A DNA stretch of 64,000 nt from Pseudoalteromonas gelatinilytica (lineage in GTDB: Bacteria > Pseudomonadota > Gammaproteobacteria > Enterobacterales > Alteromonadaceae): the NCBI RefSeq assembly GCF_001641615.1, contig NZ_LRRU01000022.1:186001-250000 (forward strand), written 5' to 3'. How positions within the stretch are numbered: position 1 is the first letter of the stretch; each line of letters starts with the position of its first letter. The notes under the pieces are model-generated. The model was not told where the DNA came from. It saw only the letters and a list, made by a program, of their open reading frames with translations, and did not search any database. The translations under genes were made by a program, and so were the position numbers. This document shows, piece by piece, positions 34,095 to 42,689 of the stretch.

Positions 34095-35258
34095 ATGGCA
34101 GTCAAAGTATTAGTTGTTGATGATTCAAGCTTTTTTCGCCGTAGAGTGAGCGAAATTTTAGAGCAAGACAGCAATATTCAGGTAATTGGTTTTGCCGTAA
34201 ATGGTCGTGAAGCGGTAGATAAAGCCCGTGAATTAAGACCTGATGTAATTACTATGGATGTTGAAATGCCAGTTCTTGATGGCATTAGTGCCGTGAAAGA
34301 AATAATGGCAGCAACACCGACTCCTATCTTAATGTTTTCATCACTCACCCGTGATGGCGCAACAGCAACCCTAGATGCACTGGATGCTGGGGCGTTAGAT
34401 TTTTTACCGAAAAAATTCGAAGATATTGCCCGCAATAATGAAGATGCAATTGCGCTTTTACAAAATAAAGTAAAAGAAATTGGTCGTCGTCGACTTTCTC
34501 GCTTTACGCGTCCAGCGCCAGTGACCAGAACAACACCGACATCTGCGCCAACTCGTAGCACAACGACCAGCAGCGGTATTGTTCAGCCTGATCGTAGCTT
34601 TAGTCGTACTGCGACAGCGCCTGCTAGTTCATCTGCTGGATCGTCTTCATCAGTGAGTAGTATGCGTGCCTCCGGTAAAAAATATCAGTTGGTTGCGATT
34701 GGTACTTCAACTGGTGGGCCTGTGGCACTGCAAACAATTTTGACTCAGTTGCCAGCTAACTTCCCACACCCTATTTTGCTGATTCAGCATATGCCAGCGG
34801 CGTTTACGCCAGCCTTTGCTGCAAGGCTTAATGGCCTATGCAAAATCAATGTGAAAGAAGCGCAAAATGGTGACCGTTTAGTGCCAGGGACAGCTTATTT
34901 AGCACCTGGTGGTCAACAAATGCTGATTGAAGGGCGCGGCGGCTCTCGCACACTACGTGTGTTTGAAGATGACAGCCCGCGTATTACCTACAAACCTAGC
35001 GTCGATGTCACCTTTGCGAGTGCCGCAAAAACCTTTGCCGGTGATGTGCTGGCGGTAGTCTTAACTGGTATGGGCGCAGATGGCCGTGATGGTGCACGCA
35101 TGCTCAAGCAAGTGGGTGCAACCATTTGGGCGCAAGATGAAAAAACTAGTGTGGTGTACGGTATGCCACAAGCTGTTGCAAACGCAGGATTAGCGAGCGA
35201 AAGCCTCGCACTCAATGATGTTGCAGCGCGCTTAACTCGTGAGACTGGCTGTGGATAA
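34095..35258 (+). CDS. cheB: Protein-glutamate methylesterase CheB
   Basis: CheB removes methyl groups from chemoreceptors and deamidates Gln residues. The 387-residue protein has an N-terminal receiver (VVDDSSFFRRR, acceptor Asp in VITMDVEMPVLDGI, Lys in FLPKKFEDIAR), a Ser/Thr-rich linker, and a C-terminal esterase. The catalytic triad is Ser in IGTSTGGPVAL, His in LIQHMPAAFTPAFA and Asp in LTGMGADGRDGA. I start at the ATG at 34095; a GTG 6 bases up is in frame. Its end overlaps motC by 8 bases. Confidence 0.95.
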   Translation: MAVKVLVVDDSSFFRRRVSEILEQDSNIQVIGFAVNGREAVDKARELRPDVITMDVEMPVLDGISAVKEIMAATPTPILMFSSLTRDGATATLDALDAGALDFLPKKFEDIARNNEDAIALLQNKVKEIGRRRLSRFTRPAPVTRTTPTSAPTRSTTTSSGIVQPDRSFSRTATAPASSSAGSSSSVSSMRASGKKYQLVAIGTSTGGPVALQTILTQLPANFPHPILLIQHMPAAFTPAFAARLNGLCKINVKEAQNGDRLVPGTAYLAPGGQQMLIEGRGGSRTLRVFEDDSPRITYKPSVDVTFASAAKTFAGDVLAVVLTGMGADGRDGARMLKQVGATIWAQDEKTSVVYGMPQAVANAGLASESLALNDVAARLTRETGCG

Positions 35259-36015
35259 GCTCTCGTTTCTTGGCTTAATCGTTGCCTTAGGCGCCATTGC
35301 TTTTGGTTATGCACTTGAAGGCGGTGTTGTCAGTGCATTATTCAATGGTCCGGCGCTGATCATTGTTTTAGGTGGGACACTCGGGGCTGTGATGCTACAG
35401 ACTCCTGGTAGTGTCTTTACCAAAACGCTTAAGATCAGTCATTGGGTGTTCTTCCCTCCGTATCATGATATTGAAGCTGCTATAGAACAAGTGAAGCGTT
35501 GGTCACACAAGGCACGTCAAGAAGGTTACTTAGCACTAGAATCTGAAGCATTATCTCATTCAGACCCGTATGCGGCAAAAGGCTTGAGTCTACTTGTTGA
35601 TGGGATTGATGAACAAAAACTCAGAGATACCCTTGAGATTGATTTAATGCTAGAACGCGAACGCTTACTCGAGGTAAGCCGAGTTTACGAAGCCATGGGC
35701 GGTTATAGCCCTACAATTGGTATTCTAGGTGCGGTACTCGGGTTGATTCAGGCCATGCAATTTATCACCGATCCTGAAAAACTGGGTGCCGGTGTGGCTA
35801 CTGCGTTTATCGCTACCATTTATGGTGTTGGTTTAGCCAACTTACTCTTTTTGCCAATGGCGAATAAGCTTAAGCAGCAAATTGAACAAAAAATGCTGTA
35901 TCATGAATTACTTGCTGAAGGCATTATTGCTATCTCGCAAGGTGAGAGCCCACTAAATATCGAACTAAAACTTGAGGCGTATCGTGTAGAACGTCCAAGC
36001 TTAGTTGACGAGTAA
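35251..36015 (+). CDS. motC: Flagellar motor stator protein of the MotA/PomA type (MotC)
   Basis: This is a MotA-family stator subunit. The 254-residue protein has four membrane segments (LSFLGLIVALGAIAFGYALEGG, then GPALIIVLGGTLGAVML, and two near residues 147 and 180). The family stretch YSPTIGILGAVLGLIQAMQFITDPEKLGAGVATAFIATIYGVGLAN is present, with the Pro and charged loop that face FliG. I use the GTG at 35251, giving MDKLSFLG as in homologues; a GTG at 35239 is also in frame. It overlaps cheB and is 6 bases before motD, the order seen in Pseudomonas (cheB-motC-motD). Confidence 0.9.
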   Translation: MDKLSFLGLIVALGAIAFGYALEGGVVSALFNGPALIIVLGGTLGAVMLQTPGSVFTKTLKISHWVFFPPYHDIEAAIEQVKRWSHKARQEGYLALESEALSHSDPYAAKGLSLLVDGIDEQKLRDTLEIDLMLERERLLEVSRVYEAMGGYSPTIGILGAVLGLIQAMQFITDPEKLGAGVATAFIATIYGVGLANLLFLPMANKLKQQIEQKMLYHELLAEGIIAISQGESPLNIELKLEAYRVERPSLVDE

Positions 36016-36021
36016 TTTAAC

Positions 36022-36981
36022 ATGATGCGCCGTCGCTTGCGTCATAACACGTCAAAAAACCAACACACCGAACGCTGGCTAGTTTCTTATGCCGATTACA
36101 TGACCATCATGTTTGCTTTTTTTGTGGTCATGTATGCAATCGCAATTAGTAAAAATGAAGACTTTCAAATTCTCTCAGACTCTCTTGAACAGGTGTTTGA
36201 AAAGTCTGCTCGTCAGCAACAGCAGGTGGGCACAGGCGTTAACGGCACGGGCATATTAACTGACAGAGTCAGCACCGAGAACGATATTTTGTACGGTGAG
36301 AGCATTCGTAAAGAAGAGCAAGGGCCTGAGTTACTCGATGGGCAAAGCGAAACCAGCAATATTGAGAAAAAACACCTCGGCAAGCCTCTTGACAGCTTAC
36401 TCACGAAATTGCAGTCTGCGCTCATTGATGAAATTCGTGATGGCGAAGCAAGTTTAGAGCTTCATCAAGATTGGCTTATCATTGAATTAAGCTCTGGAAT
36501 GCTTTTTTCATCGGGCAGTGCCGTTGCACAGGAACGAGCCAAACAAGTCGTTGGCTTAGTAAAAGATATTATTGCCCCTGTTGATAATTACATTCGCGTG
36601 CGTGGTTATACCGATAATGAAGGTATTCGCAATGAGATGTTTCGTTCTAACTGGGAGTTATCGGTAGCGCGGGCTACATCGGTACTCGTCGAACTTGAAA
36701 GTTTGGGTATTAATCCAGCGCGTATGGCCATTGAAGGTTACGGACAATACTCACCATTTGTGAGTAATGATACCGAGCAAGGGCGTGCTGAAAACCGTAA
36801 AGTGGTGGTCGCCTTGTCAAAGTATGGCCTACCACCTAAAGAGCCAGAAAGCTCAGAGCAAGAGCCACAAAATCAAGCACAAGATACAACTGAAATTGAG
36901 TTGCCAAGCAATGATAACACCATTAAAGTGATTCAATTACCACATGGTGGTATTAGGATTACCACGCGCAATGAACAATAA
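36022..36981 (+). CDS. motD: Flagellar motor stator protein of the MotB type (MotD)
   Basis: This MotB-family stator subunit pairs with the gene upstream. The 319-residue protein has a basic N terminus and one membrane helix with the ion-binding Asp in SYADYMTIMFAFFVVMYAIA (residues 22-41). After a linker, an OmpA-type peptidoglycan-binding domain (IRVRGYTDNEGIRNEMFRSN, SVARATSVLVEL, and the C-terminal ENRKVVVAL) follows. The tail beyond about residue 270 is Glu/Gln/Pro-rich. It anchors the stator to the cell wall. Confidence 0.92.
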   Translation: MMRRRLRHNTSKNQHTERWLVSYADYMTIMFAFFVVMYAIAISKNEDFQILSDSLEQVFEKSARQQQQVGTGVNGTGILTDRVSTENDILYGESIRKEEQGPELLDGQSETSNIEKKHLGKPLDSLLTKLQSALIDEIRDGEASLELHQDWLIIELSSGMLFSSGSAVAQERAKQVVGLVKDIIAPVDNYIRVRGYTDNEGIRNEMFRSNWELSVARATSVLVELESLGINPARMAIEGYGQYSPFVSNDTEQGRAENRKVVVALSKYGLPPKEPESSEQEPQNQAQDTTEIELPSNDNTIKVIQLPHGGIRITTRNEQ

Positions 36982-36992
36982 TAAGGTGTGAT

Positions 36993-37763
36993 GTGAAAGT
37001 TTGGACCGTAGCGAATCAAAAAGGTGGGGTAGGGAAAACCACCACAGCCGTTAGCCTTGCTGGCATTCTCGCTTTACAAGGGAAGCGCGTGTTACTTATT
37101 GACACCGACCCGCATGCATCACTCACTTATTACTTTGGTATTGATTCTGAAGATCTTGAAGTCAGTGTGTACGATATATTTGCACGCGGCAACAGTATGG
37201 CAAGTGAAGAAATTTTACAGGCTTTATGCCCATCAACACTTGAAAATCTTGATATTTTACCTGCGACTATGGCAATCGCGACGCTTGATAGAAGCATGGG
37301 TAATAAAAATGGCATGGGCTTAATACTGAAAAAAGCACTCGCCAAGATTAGCGAGCATTATGATTACGCGATTATTGATTGCCCGCCTGTTTTAGGCGTT
37401 TTGATGGTCAATGCTCTTGCAGCTAGCGAACGAATTTTAGTGCCAGTACAAACTGAGTTTTTGGCTTTAAAAGGGCTTGATCGTATGATGCGCACCATGG
37501 AGCTGATGCAAACATCACAAGCCAAACAGTATCAATATACGATTATTCCAACAATGTATGACAAACGCACTAAAGCATCACTTGAAGCTTATAAGACTCT
37601 GCAGGATAATTACAAAGACAAAGTATGGTCAGGTGTCGTGCCTGTCGATACAAAATTTAGAGATGCTAGTTTAGCACAACAAGTGCCGATTCAATTTTGC
37701 CCGCGTTCACGTGGGGTATTTGCCTATCGCGCACTGCTTGATTACTTAGTTGCACAAGGTTAG
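36993..37763 (+). CDS. parC: ParA-like ATPase ParC, polar positioning of chemotaxis arrays
   Basis: The 256-residue protein is a ParA/Soj-type ATPase: deviant Walker A VANQKGGVGKTTTAVSLAG at the start, DTDPHASLTYYFG for switch I, and IIDCPPVLGVLMVNAL. In Vibrio, ParC recruits chemotaxis arrays to the pole. The same gene lies in the same operon position here, between the motor genes and parP. The start is GTG, with AAGGTG upstream. ParA proteins of plasmid partition are excluded by context. Confidence 0.88.
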   Translation: MKVWTVANQKGGVGKTTTAVSLAGILALQGKRVLLIDTDPHASLTYYFGIDSEDLEVSVYDIFARGNSMASEEILQALCPSTLENLDILPATMAIATLDRSMGNKNGMGLILKKALAKISEHYDYAIIDCPPVLGVLMVNALAASERILVPVQTEFLALKGLDRMMRTMELMQTSQAKQYQYTIIPTMYDKRTKASLEAYKTLQDNYKDKVWSGVVPVDTKFRDASLAQQVPIQFCPRSRGVFAYRALLDYLVAQG

Positions 37764-37765
37764 AG

Positions 37766-38524
37766 ATGAGTAAGCATTTATTTGCCAATGAAAAAGTGAT
37801 GACCCAATATTTGGGCGCTTTGTTGTGTGAAGATGAGCCTACAGACCAAAACCTTGAGCCTGTCGCAAAGCTGTTAGAGCAGGTTAAAGAGCCAGAAACA
37901 AAGACAGAAGAAAAGCTGACGGAAATTCTGCCTACCCCAGAACCTGTTTTACCAACCCCTGAACCGACTAAAGAGCTTGAGAAAACCGAGAACCAAGCTA
38001 ATATCAAAGATATAGTTGAAGAACCTAAAGCAGAACTGGTTGCAAAAACATCGTCTGATCGCCAAGAAGACTATTTTGATGGTGAATTTCAGGCATTGTT
38101 CTTCGAAGTGGCGGGGTTAACGCTCGCCGTGCCGTTAAAAGCATTAGGGGGAATTCATCAGCTGGCAGAGGTTAACCAATTATTTGGTAAGCCTAAATGG
38201 TTTAAAGGCGTGATGCTGAACCGTGAAGAAAAACTGAATGTTGTTGATACTGCACGTTGGGTTATGCCAGAAAAATATGATGAAAAATTAGAACAATCAT
38301 TAAATTATCAGTATTTAATCACCTTAGGTGACAGTCAATGGGGATTGTTGGCTGAAAAGCTCGTCAATAATATTACGCTTCGAAAAGAAGATGTAAAATG
38401 GCGAACTAAATCAGGTAAGCGGCCTTGGCTTGCAGGTGTCATCAAAGAGAAAATGTGCGCCTTGATTGACGTTGAAAATTTATATCAATTGCTAGAGCAG
38501 GGCTTAGACAGCCGTGAGCAGTAA
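37766..38524 (+). CDS. parP: CheW-domain protein ParP, array-anchoring partner of ParC
   Basis: The 252-residue protein has a Pro/Glu/Thr-rich N-terminal half (residues 20-100) and a C-terminal CheW-like domain (FQALFFEVAGLTLAVPLKALGGIHQL, then WFKGVMLNREEKLNVVDTARWVMP). In Vibrio the ParP CheW-like domain (AIF) binds both ParC and the CheA LID region, holding the kinase in the polar array. It starts 2 bases after the parC stop and ends 21 bases before cheW. Confidence 0.87.
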   Translation: MSKHLFANEKVMTQYLGALLCEDEPTDQNLEPVAKLLEQVKEPETKTEEKLTEILPTPEPVLPTPEPTKELEKTENQANIKDIVEEPKAELVAKTSSDRQEDYFDGEFQALFFEVAGLTLAVPLKALGGIHQLAEVNQLFGKPKWFKGVMLNREEKLNVVDTARWVMPEKYDEKLEQSLNYQYLITLGDSQWGLLAEKLVNNITLRKEDVKWRTKSGKRPWLAGVIKEKMCALIDVENLYQLLEQGLDSREQ

Positions 38525-38545
38525 CTATTTTTACGGAGTAATAGC

Positions 38546-39043
38546 ATGAGTGGAGAAAGACTACTGTCAGCTAATAAAAATGCTGATAGCAACGATGAAG
38601 TGTTACAGTGGGTAACCTTTAAACTTGAAGAAGAAACGTACGGCATTAATGTAATGCAAGTACAAGAAGTACTTCGCTATACTGAAATTGCTCCTGTACC
38701 AGGTGCACCGTCTTATGTGTTAGGTATCATTAACTTACGTGGTAACGTTGTGACGGTAATCGACACGCGTGCACGTTTTGGTTTAATGGGTGCAGAAGTC
38801 ACTGATAACTCACGTATCGTGATCATTGAAGCTGAAAAGCAAGTGATCGGTATTTTGGTCGACAGTGTGGCTGAAGTGGTTTACCTACGTAGCTCTGAAA
38901 TTGATAGTGCGCCAAATATCGGCACAGAAGAAAGTGCTAAGTTTATCCAAGGCGTATCTAACCGTGATGGTGAGCTATTGATCTTGGTTGATCTTAATAA
39001 ATTACTAAATGACGATGAGTGGGACGAGCTAAGCGCACTATAA
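38546..39043 (+). CDS. cheW: Chemotaxis coupling protein CheW
   Basis: CheW links receptors to CheA. The 165-residue single-domain protein has QWVTFKLEEETYGINVMQVQEVLRYTEIAPVPGAPSYVLGIINLRGNVVTVIDTRARFG, an unbroken CheW match, and ends with the family's FIQGVSNRDGELLILVDLNKLL. A good GGAG-type ribosome site precedes it. Confidence 0.95.
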   Translation: MSGERLLSANKNADSNDEVLQWVTFKLEEETYGINVMQVQEVLRYTEIAPVPGAPSYVLGIINLRGNVVTVIDTRARFGLMGAEVTDNSRIVIIEAEKQVIGILVDSVAEVVYLRSSEIDSAPNIGTEESAKFIQGVSNRDGELLILVDLNKLLNDDEWDELSAL

Positions 39044-39058
39044 GCGTTTGGAAATTAT

Positions 39059-39463
39059 ATGCTGTTATACTCTTTGTTTGGTGCCTCAATCTTACTTGTA
39101 TTAGTGTGTTTGGGGCTTATTTTTGTCAATAACAATAAACAAGCGGCGGCAATTCAGGCCAAGCAAAAACAGCTGCAAGAAGCTCAACAGCAATTGAGTA
39201 TTCTTCGTAGCGAAGTGGCTGAAATGCGTGCCGGCATGCTAAGTATTGGCAAACGTGTTGTCGCTGTTGAAGAAAAAAGTAAAGAGCTTGAACAGCTGCA
39301 AGATGCACAGAAATATGATGATCCGAATGCGAAAATTTATTCGCGAGCGGTTAAAATGGTTGAGCTAGGTGCTGATTTAGAAGAAATAATTCGTGAATGC
39401 GAATTACCCAGAGCCGAAGCTGAGCTACTCATGTCACTTCATAAACAAAAAGGCGCCCAATAA
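39059..39463 (+). CDS. DUF2802-type membrane/coiled-coil protein
   Basis: This 134-residue protein has one N-terminal membrane segment (LFGASILLVLVCLGLIFV) followed by a long Gln/Glu-rich coiled coil (QAKQKQLQEAQQQLSILRSEVAEMRAG). It ends with a short helix-turn region (MVELGADLEEIIRECELPRAEAELLMSLHK). A gene of this shape ends the F6 chemotaxis operon after cheW in Vibrio and Pseudomonas. Its role is not known to me. The stop codon lies inside the operon terminator hairpin. Confidence 0.8.
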   Translation: MLLYSLFGASILLVLVCLGLIFVNNNKQAAAIQAKQKQLQEAQQQLSILRSEVAEMRAGMLSIGKRVVAVEEKSKELEQLQDAQKYDDPNAKIYSRAVKMVELGADLEEIIRECELPRAEAELLMSLHKQKGAQ

Positions 39464-39474
39464 GGCGCTTTTTT
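39447..39474. terminator. Bidirectional terminator of the chemotaxis operon
   Basis: AAAAAGGCGCC (39447-39457) and GGCGCTTTTTT (39464-39474) form a GC stem with one unpaired G and T-tracts on both strands. It ends the cheW/DUF2802 transcript and also the minus-strand flhB-like gene. Confidence 0.8.
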
Positions 39475-39489
39475 ATTTGAATCTGAGCA

Positions 39490-39798
39490 CTAGGCTTGAA
39501 TGTTGAGCTTACCCTGAAAATCGTGCCAACCCGGCGGAAATTTACCCCGCAATACGTACGAAAAAGCAATTAACTCAGCAATGACATAGTAAAGCTCTTT
39601 CGGTATTTCTTCACCTAACTCAAGATGAGACAGAGTTTGGGCTAAATCAGCATCTTGGTGTATCAGAATACCTTTTTGCTCGGCGAGCTTGATTATTTCT
39701 TCAGCCAATTCACCAAAGCCTTTACTGGTCACTTTTGGCGAGCTGCCAGCTTCGTAGAGTAGGCCTATCGCAGATTTATGCATCGCGTGTTCACTCAT
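39490..39798 (-). CDS. Free-standing FlhB C-terminal domain protein (YlqH/FlhB2-like)
   Basis: The 102-residue protein aligns with the cytoplasmic fragment that FlhB releases by autocleavage. AIGLLYEAGSSPKVTSKGFGELAEEIIKLAEQ matches the VALKYDTAKAGAPIVIAKGVDELAMQIRKVG part of FlhB in this window, and IPKELYYVIAELIAFSYVL matches IPDQLFTAVAQVLAYVFQL. It lacks the membrane half and the NPTH site. It lies 5 bases downstream of the FliK-like gene on the same strand. A similar pair, ylqG-ylqH, exists in Bacillus. Its function is unknown. Confidence 0.85.
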   Translation of the reverse strand: MSEHAMHKSAIGLLYEAGSSPKVTSKGFGELAEEIIKLAEQKGILIHQDADLAQTLSHLELGEEIPKELYYVIAELIAFSYVLRGKFPPGWHDFQGKLNIQA

Positions 39799-39803
39799 AA
39801 AAA

Positions 39804-42587
39804 TTACACCTTAATGTTGATAATCGCATGCGATTTATAAAAAGCCTGATGGTTTGACACACCTTGCTGCAGGTTTAGTTCTCCCACATTTAAGCCATGG
39901 CTTGCAAGCTTATGACGTAACGTTTCTAAGTGCGGATGAGCGAGTGCGGTTACTTCTTGCGAAGAAGCAAGTAACTGACAATCAACCGCTTTATCCATCA
40001 CCTCTGCGGTAATTTGTAACTTGCCAAGCTGTGCATAGTCAAAGTTTAACCGCACAAACCAAACATTTTTTGCTTCGAGTTTATTTTTACTTGGCTTTTT
40101 ATACTGTCCTAAGCTGATTTCTGTTTGCCCTGTTTCAGGAGGTAACTTCATCGGCAAGAAAAACTGCGCCAAAGCACTGTTATCTTGTTGCTGATTGATG
40201 GGCGTTGTCTGCACTTGGGTCAGAGTCTGTTTGAGTTGAGATACTTCAGCGGCCATTGCTTGCATCGTTGGCTGTTGCAATTGCTCGAGTAACTTGCTGC
40301 CGTTAACGGCTTTAAAATTGGGCACTAACACTTGCAGTAATGCATCAAGACCTGTTTGATTATTGAAGCTAATACTCGTTGGTGCTTGATTGATAATGGG
40401 TGCTGCCAGTGAAGCCACCGCTAATTGCTCTAAACCTTGGCTAAAGCTCGCTTGCTGAGTTTGGCTAGGTAATGCGGTTGGTCTGAGAATACTTAAAAGC
40501 TCTCGCTCAATTGTTGTCGGGTGCATGTTTTGACTAGAGATCATGCGATTAAACGCTTGATTCACGAGTCGATTCAAATCTACCGAAGACGAGGTGTTTT
40601 GCTCACTCAGGGCTACAAGTTTTTCTGTTAATTGCACTGGCAGTGGCGTACTTATTAACGGCTTACTTTCCGGAAGTGGTAATAACTTAGCAATCAACGC
40701 GGCTTCAATGGGCCTTATCGGCAATAAGGGTTGAGCTAAGTTTGGCTCTTTTGCTGCTAAAAAGGGGGCATGCAATTGAGTTTGCTGCTGAGCAACTTTT
40801 TGCAACCCTTGAGCTTGTTCACTAATTGCTTGAGTCGCTAATGCGGTTTGTTTTATTGGCTCATTAGGTCCTGCTACAAGGTTTTTAGCCACAGTTTTTA
40901 TAACTTGCTCAGCGTGTTGCTGCAAAGGTGCTGATGACCCTTTTATCTCTGGCTTTACATTTTGCGTCAGCGAATTGGGTGCTGTGCTTAATGGCGTCTG
41001 TTTAGTTTGAGAGGCCGGCTCACTGGCATTGTTGAGTACTGAATTAGCAAAGTTACTTTTAACTTGAGCGAGTTGCTCTGAGGCTGGTTTGTCAGGTTTT
41101 ATGGCAGTAACAGCGCTGTTAACCGCTTTGTTGTCTGCAGGTGTTTGTTGCAAAGCCGTAACCGTTTTCAAAGCAGGATTCTGCGCTTTACTATTGATTG
41201 CTATTTGTGTGACAGGGAGCTGCGCGCTGACAAGCGGCTCCAAACTGACTTTTATGCGTTGCAATAACTGTATTAAAGGCGGCGCATTATTATAGCTTAC
41301 AGGTAAACTCACTTGCTTTGCCGACAGAGTGATTGTTATTGGTGAGTCTGGTTGTTTAGTTGTGGGTAATGGTCCATTCGCTGCAATTGAGTCACTGGCT
41401 TTTGGGGATATGTGAGGCGCCGCTTGTTGTAATGCGCTTTGCTGAACAGCGGCAAACTTTACAATGTCGATTTGTTTGGCATTAAAACCTAGTTGGCTAA
41501 TTGTGTTTTTGCTATCAACCGGCTGACTGGTTGACTGATTAACCGTTGCTTTTGTGGTGGCAGGGAGCTTTTCAAAATAGCGCACGGCATCACTAATACG
41601 CGTTTTTAAATCAGCAAAACTGTCTTTTAGCCAGGAGCTGATTGGAGAGTGTGAGCTACTCGATGGCGCAAGCAACGCACTCTTAGGTTCAACTGCTTGG
41701 CTTTTTAACGCTTGAATGAATGTCTCTGACAGCGAGTTCTTCAACAACACTTGCTGAACTGGCATTTTATTTACTAGTTCTAATGTTTCTTTAACTGAGT
41801 GAGGGGTTACTTTTAGTGCGTGTGGATGAAATTGCCACTGCGCTTGAATTTGCTTAGCTTGCTTTGGTGAAATAGTTGATAGCGGCAATGTTAATTCGTT
41901 GCTTTGCTTGCTGGCAACGCTCAGCTGCACTTGTTGCCCAGCTAATTTTAAGTTCATTTCGGGGGTTAGCTTTGCCACCAACTCAGCCACTTTTTGTTGA
42001 CTAACCGTCTGTTGATGAAGTGAATCTCCAAAGCGGTTAATAATGTTTAAGTTAAAGCTGCTTTGTTGGTTGGTCGCTGGGAGCAAAATAGCTTTAAGTG
42101 GCGCTTCGGCTTTTAAAAGTGCAACAAGGCTATTGTTAAGGGCAAACTCAGCCTTTAATGCGGGTAGTTGTAACAAGGCCTTGCTATCTGCAATTTGAGC
42201 AGGATAGGGCGCGGTAGTATGTGCATTTCCTTGCGTTAGCAAGTTCAGCAGTGCTTGTAATTGCTGGCTTTTACCTAGTGTAATCGTCAGCGGTGCTGGT
42301 GTAATACTCAGTTGTTTACCATCACTACTTAATTGAATATTGGCCGCTAAAAAGCGCTCAGTTTTAAGGTTTTCTTGCTCTGTTGATAAGCGTAATGTTT
42401 GCCATGAGTTATTGATTAGCACGTCCATTTGTACACTGTGCTTACCAATCACAATATTACGGGCAGTCACGTTCTGCTCAGCCAGCATTTTTAAGGCATC
42501 ATTGGATGAATGCTGTGATGCGCTGCTTATCGCTTTTGGATCAAGGTTAAGCTGAGTGCTGAGAGTCAACTGGCTTTGTTTATTCAT
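39804..42587 (-). CDS. Second FliK-like hook-length control family protein
   Basis: The 927-residue protein is mostly Gln/Ser/Thr/Ala/Pro-rich, low-complexity sequence. The C-terminal part from about residue 810 has the hook-length control fold (FFLPMKLPPETGQTEISLGQY, then KNVWFVRLNFDYAQLGKLQITAEVMDKAVDCQLLASSQEVTALAHPHLETLRHKLASHGLNVGELNLQQG). This is the same arrangement as FliK (two strands, helix, then L.S.GL). It has no signal peptide. It is transcribed away from ccmA and sits with the FlhB-C homologue. Whether it is exported is unknown. Confidence 0.75.
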   Translation of the reverse strand: MNKQSQLTLSTQLNLDPKAISSASQHSSNDALKMLAEQNVTARNIVIGKHSVQMDVLINNSWQTLRLSTEQENLKTERFLAANIQLSSDGKQLSITPAPLTITLGKSQQLQALLNLLTQGNAHTTAPYPAQIADSKALLQLPALKAEFALNNSLVALLKAEAPLKAILLPATNQQSSFNLNIINRFGDSLHQQTVSQQKVAELVAKLTPEMNLKLAGQQVQLSVASKQSNELTLPLSTISPKQAKQIQAQWQFHPHALKVTPHSVKETLELVNKMPVQQVLLKNSLSETFIQALKSQAVEPKSALLAPSSSSHSPISSWLKDSFADLKTRISDAVRYFEKLPATTKATVNQSTSQPVDSKNTISQLGFNAKQIDIVKFAAVQQSALQQAAPHISPKASDSIAANGPLPTTKQPDSPITITLSAKQVSLPVSYNNAPPLIQLLQRIKVSLEPLVSAQLPVTQIAINSKAQNPALKTVTALQQTPADNKAVNSAVTAIKPDKPASEQLAQVKSNFANSVLNNASEPASQTKQTPLSTAPNSLTQNVKPEIKGSSAPLQQHAEQVIKTVAKNLVAGPNEPIKQTALATQAISEQAQGLQKVAQQQTQLHAPFLAAKEPNLAQPLLPIRPIEAALIAKLLPLPESKPLISTPLPVQLTEKLVALSEQNTSSSVDLNRLVNQAFNRMISSQNMHPTTIERELLSILRPTALPSQTQQASFSQGLEQLAVASLAAPIINQAPTSISFNNQTGLDALLQVLVPNFKAVNGSKLLEQLQQPTMQAMAAEVSQLKQTLTQVQTTPINQQQDNSALAQFFLPMKLPPETGQTEISLGQYKKPSKNKLEAKNVWFVRLNFDYAQLGKLQITAEVMDKAVDCQLLASSQEVTALAHPHLETLRHKLASHGLNVGELNLQQGVSNHQAFYKSHAIINIKV

Positions 42588-42689
42588 TATTTTAGATCAA
42601 ATATAAGTTAATCGTTTTAAAGCAATATTCGTATTACCCTATCATTATGGTAGACTAACGCCTAATTTTGGGTATAGAGAATCGTCATC

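Noticed and set aside
36993..37763. Plasmid or chromosome partition ParA
   Set aside because: No parB or parS beside it; position between motor genes and parP identifies it as the chemotaxis ParC.
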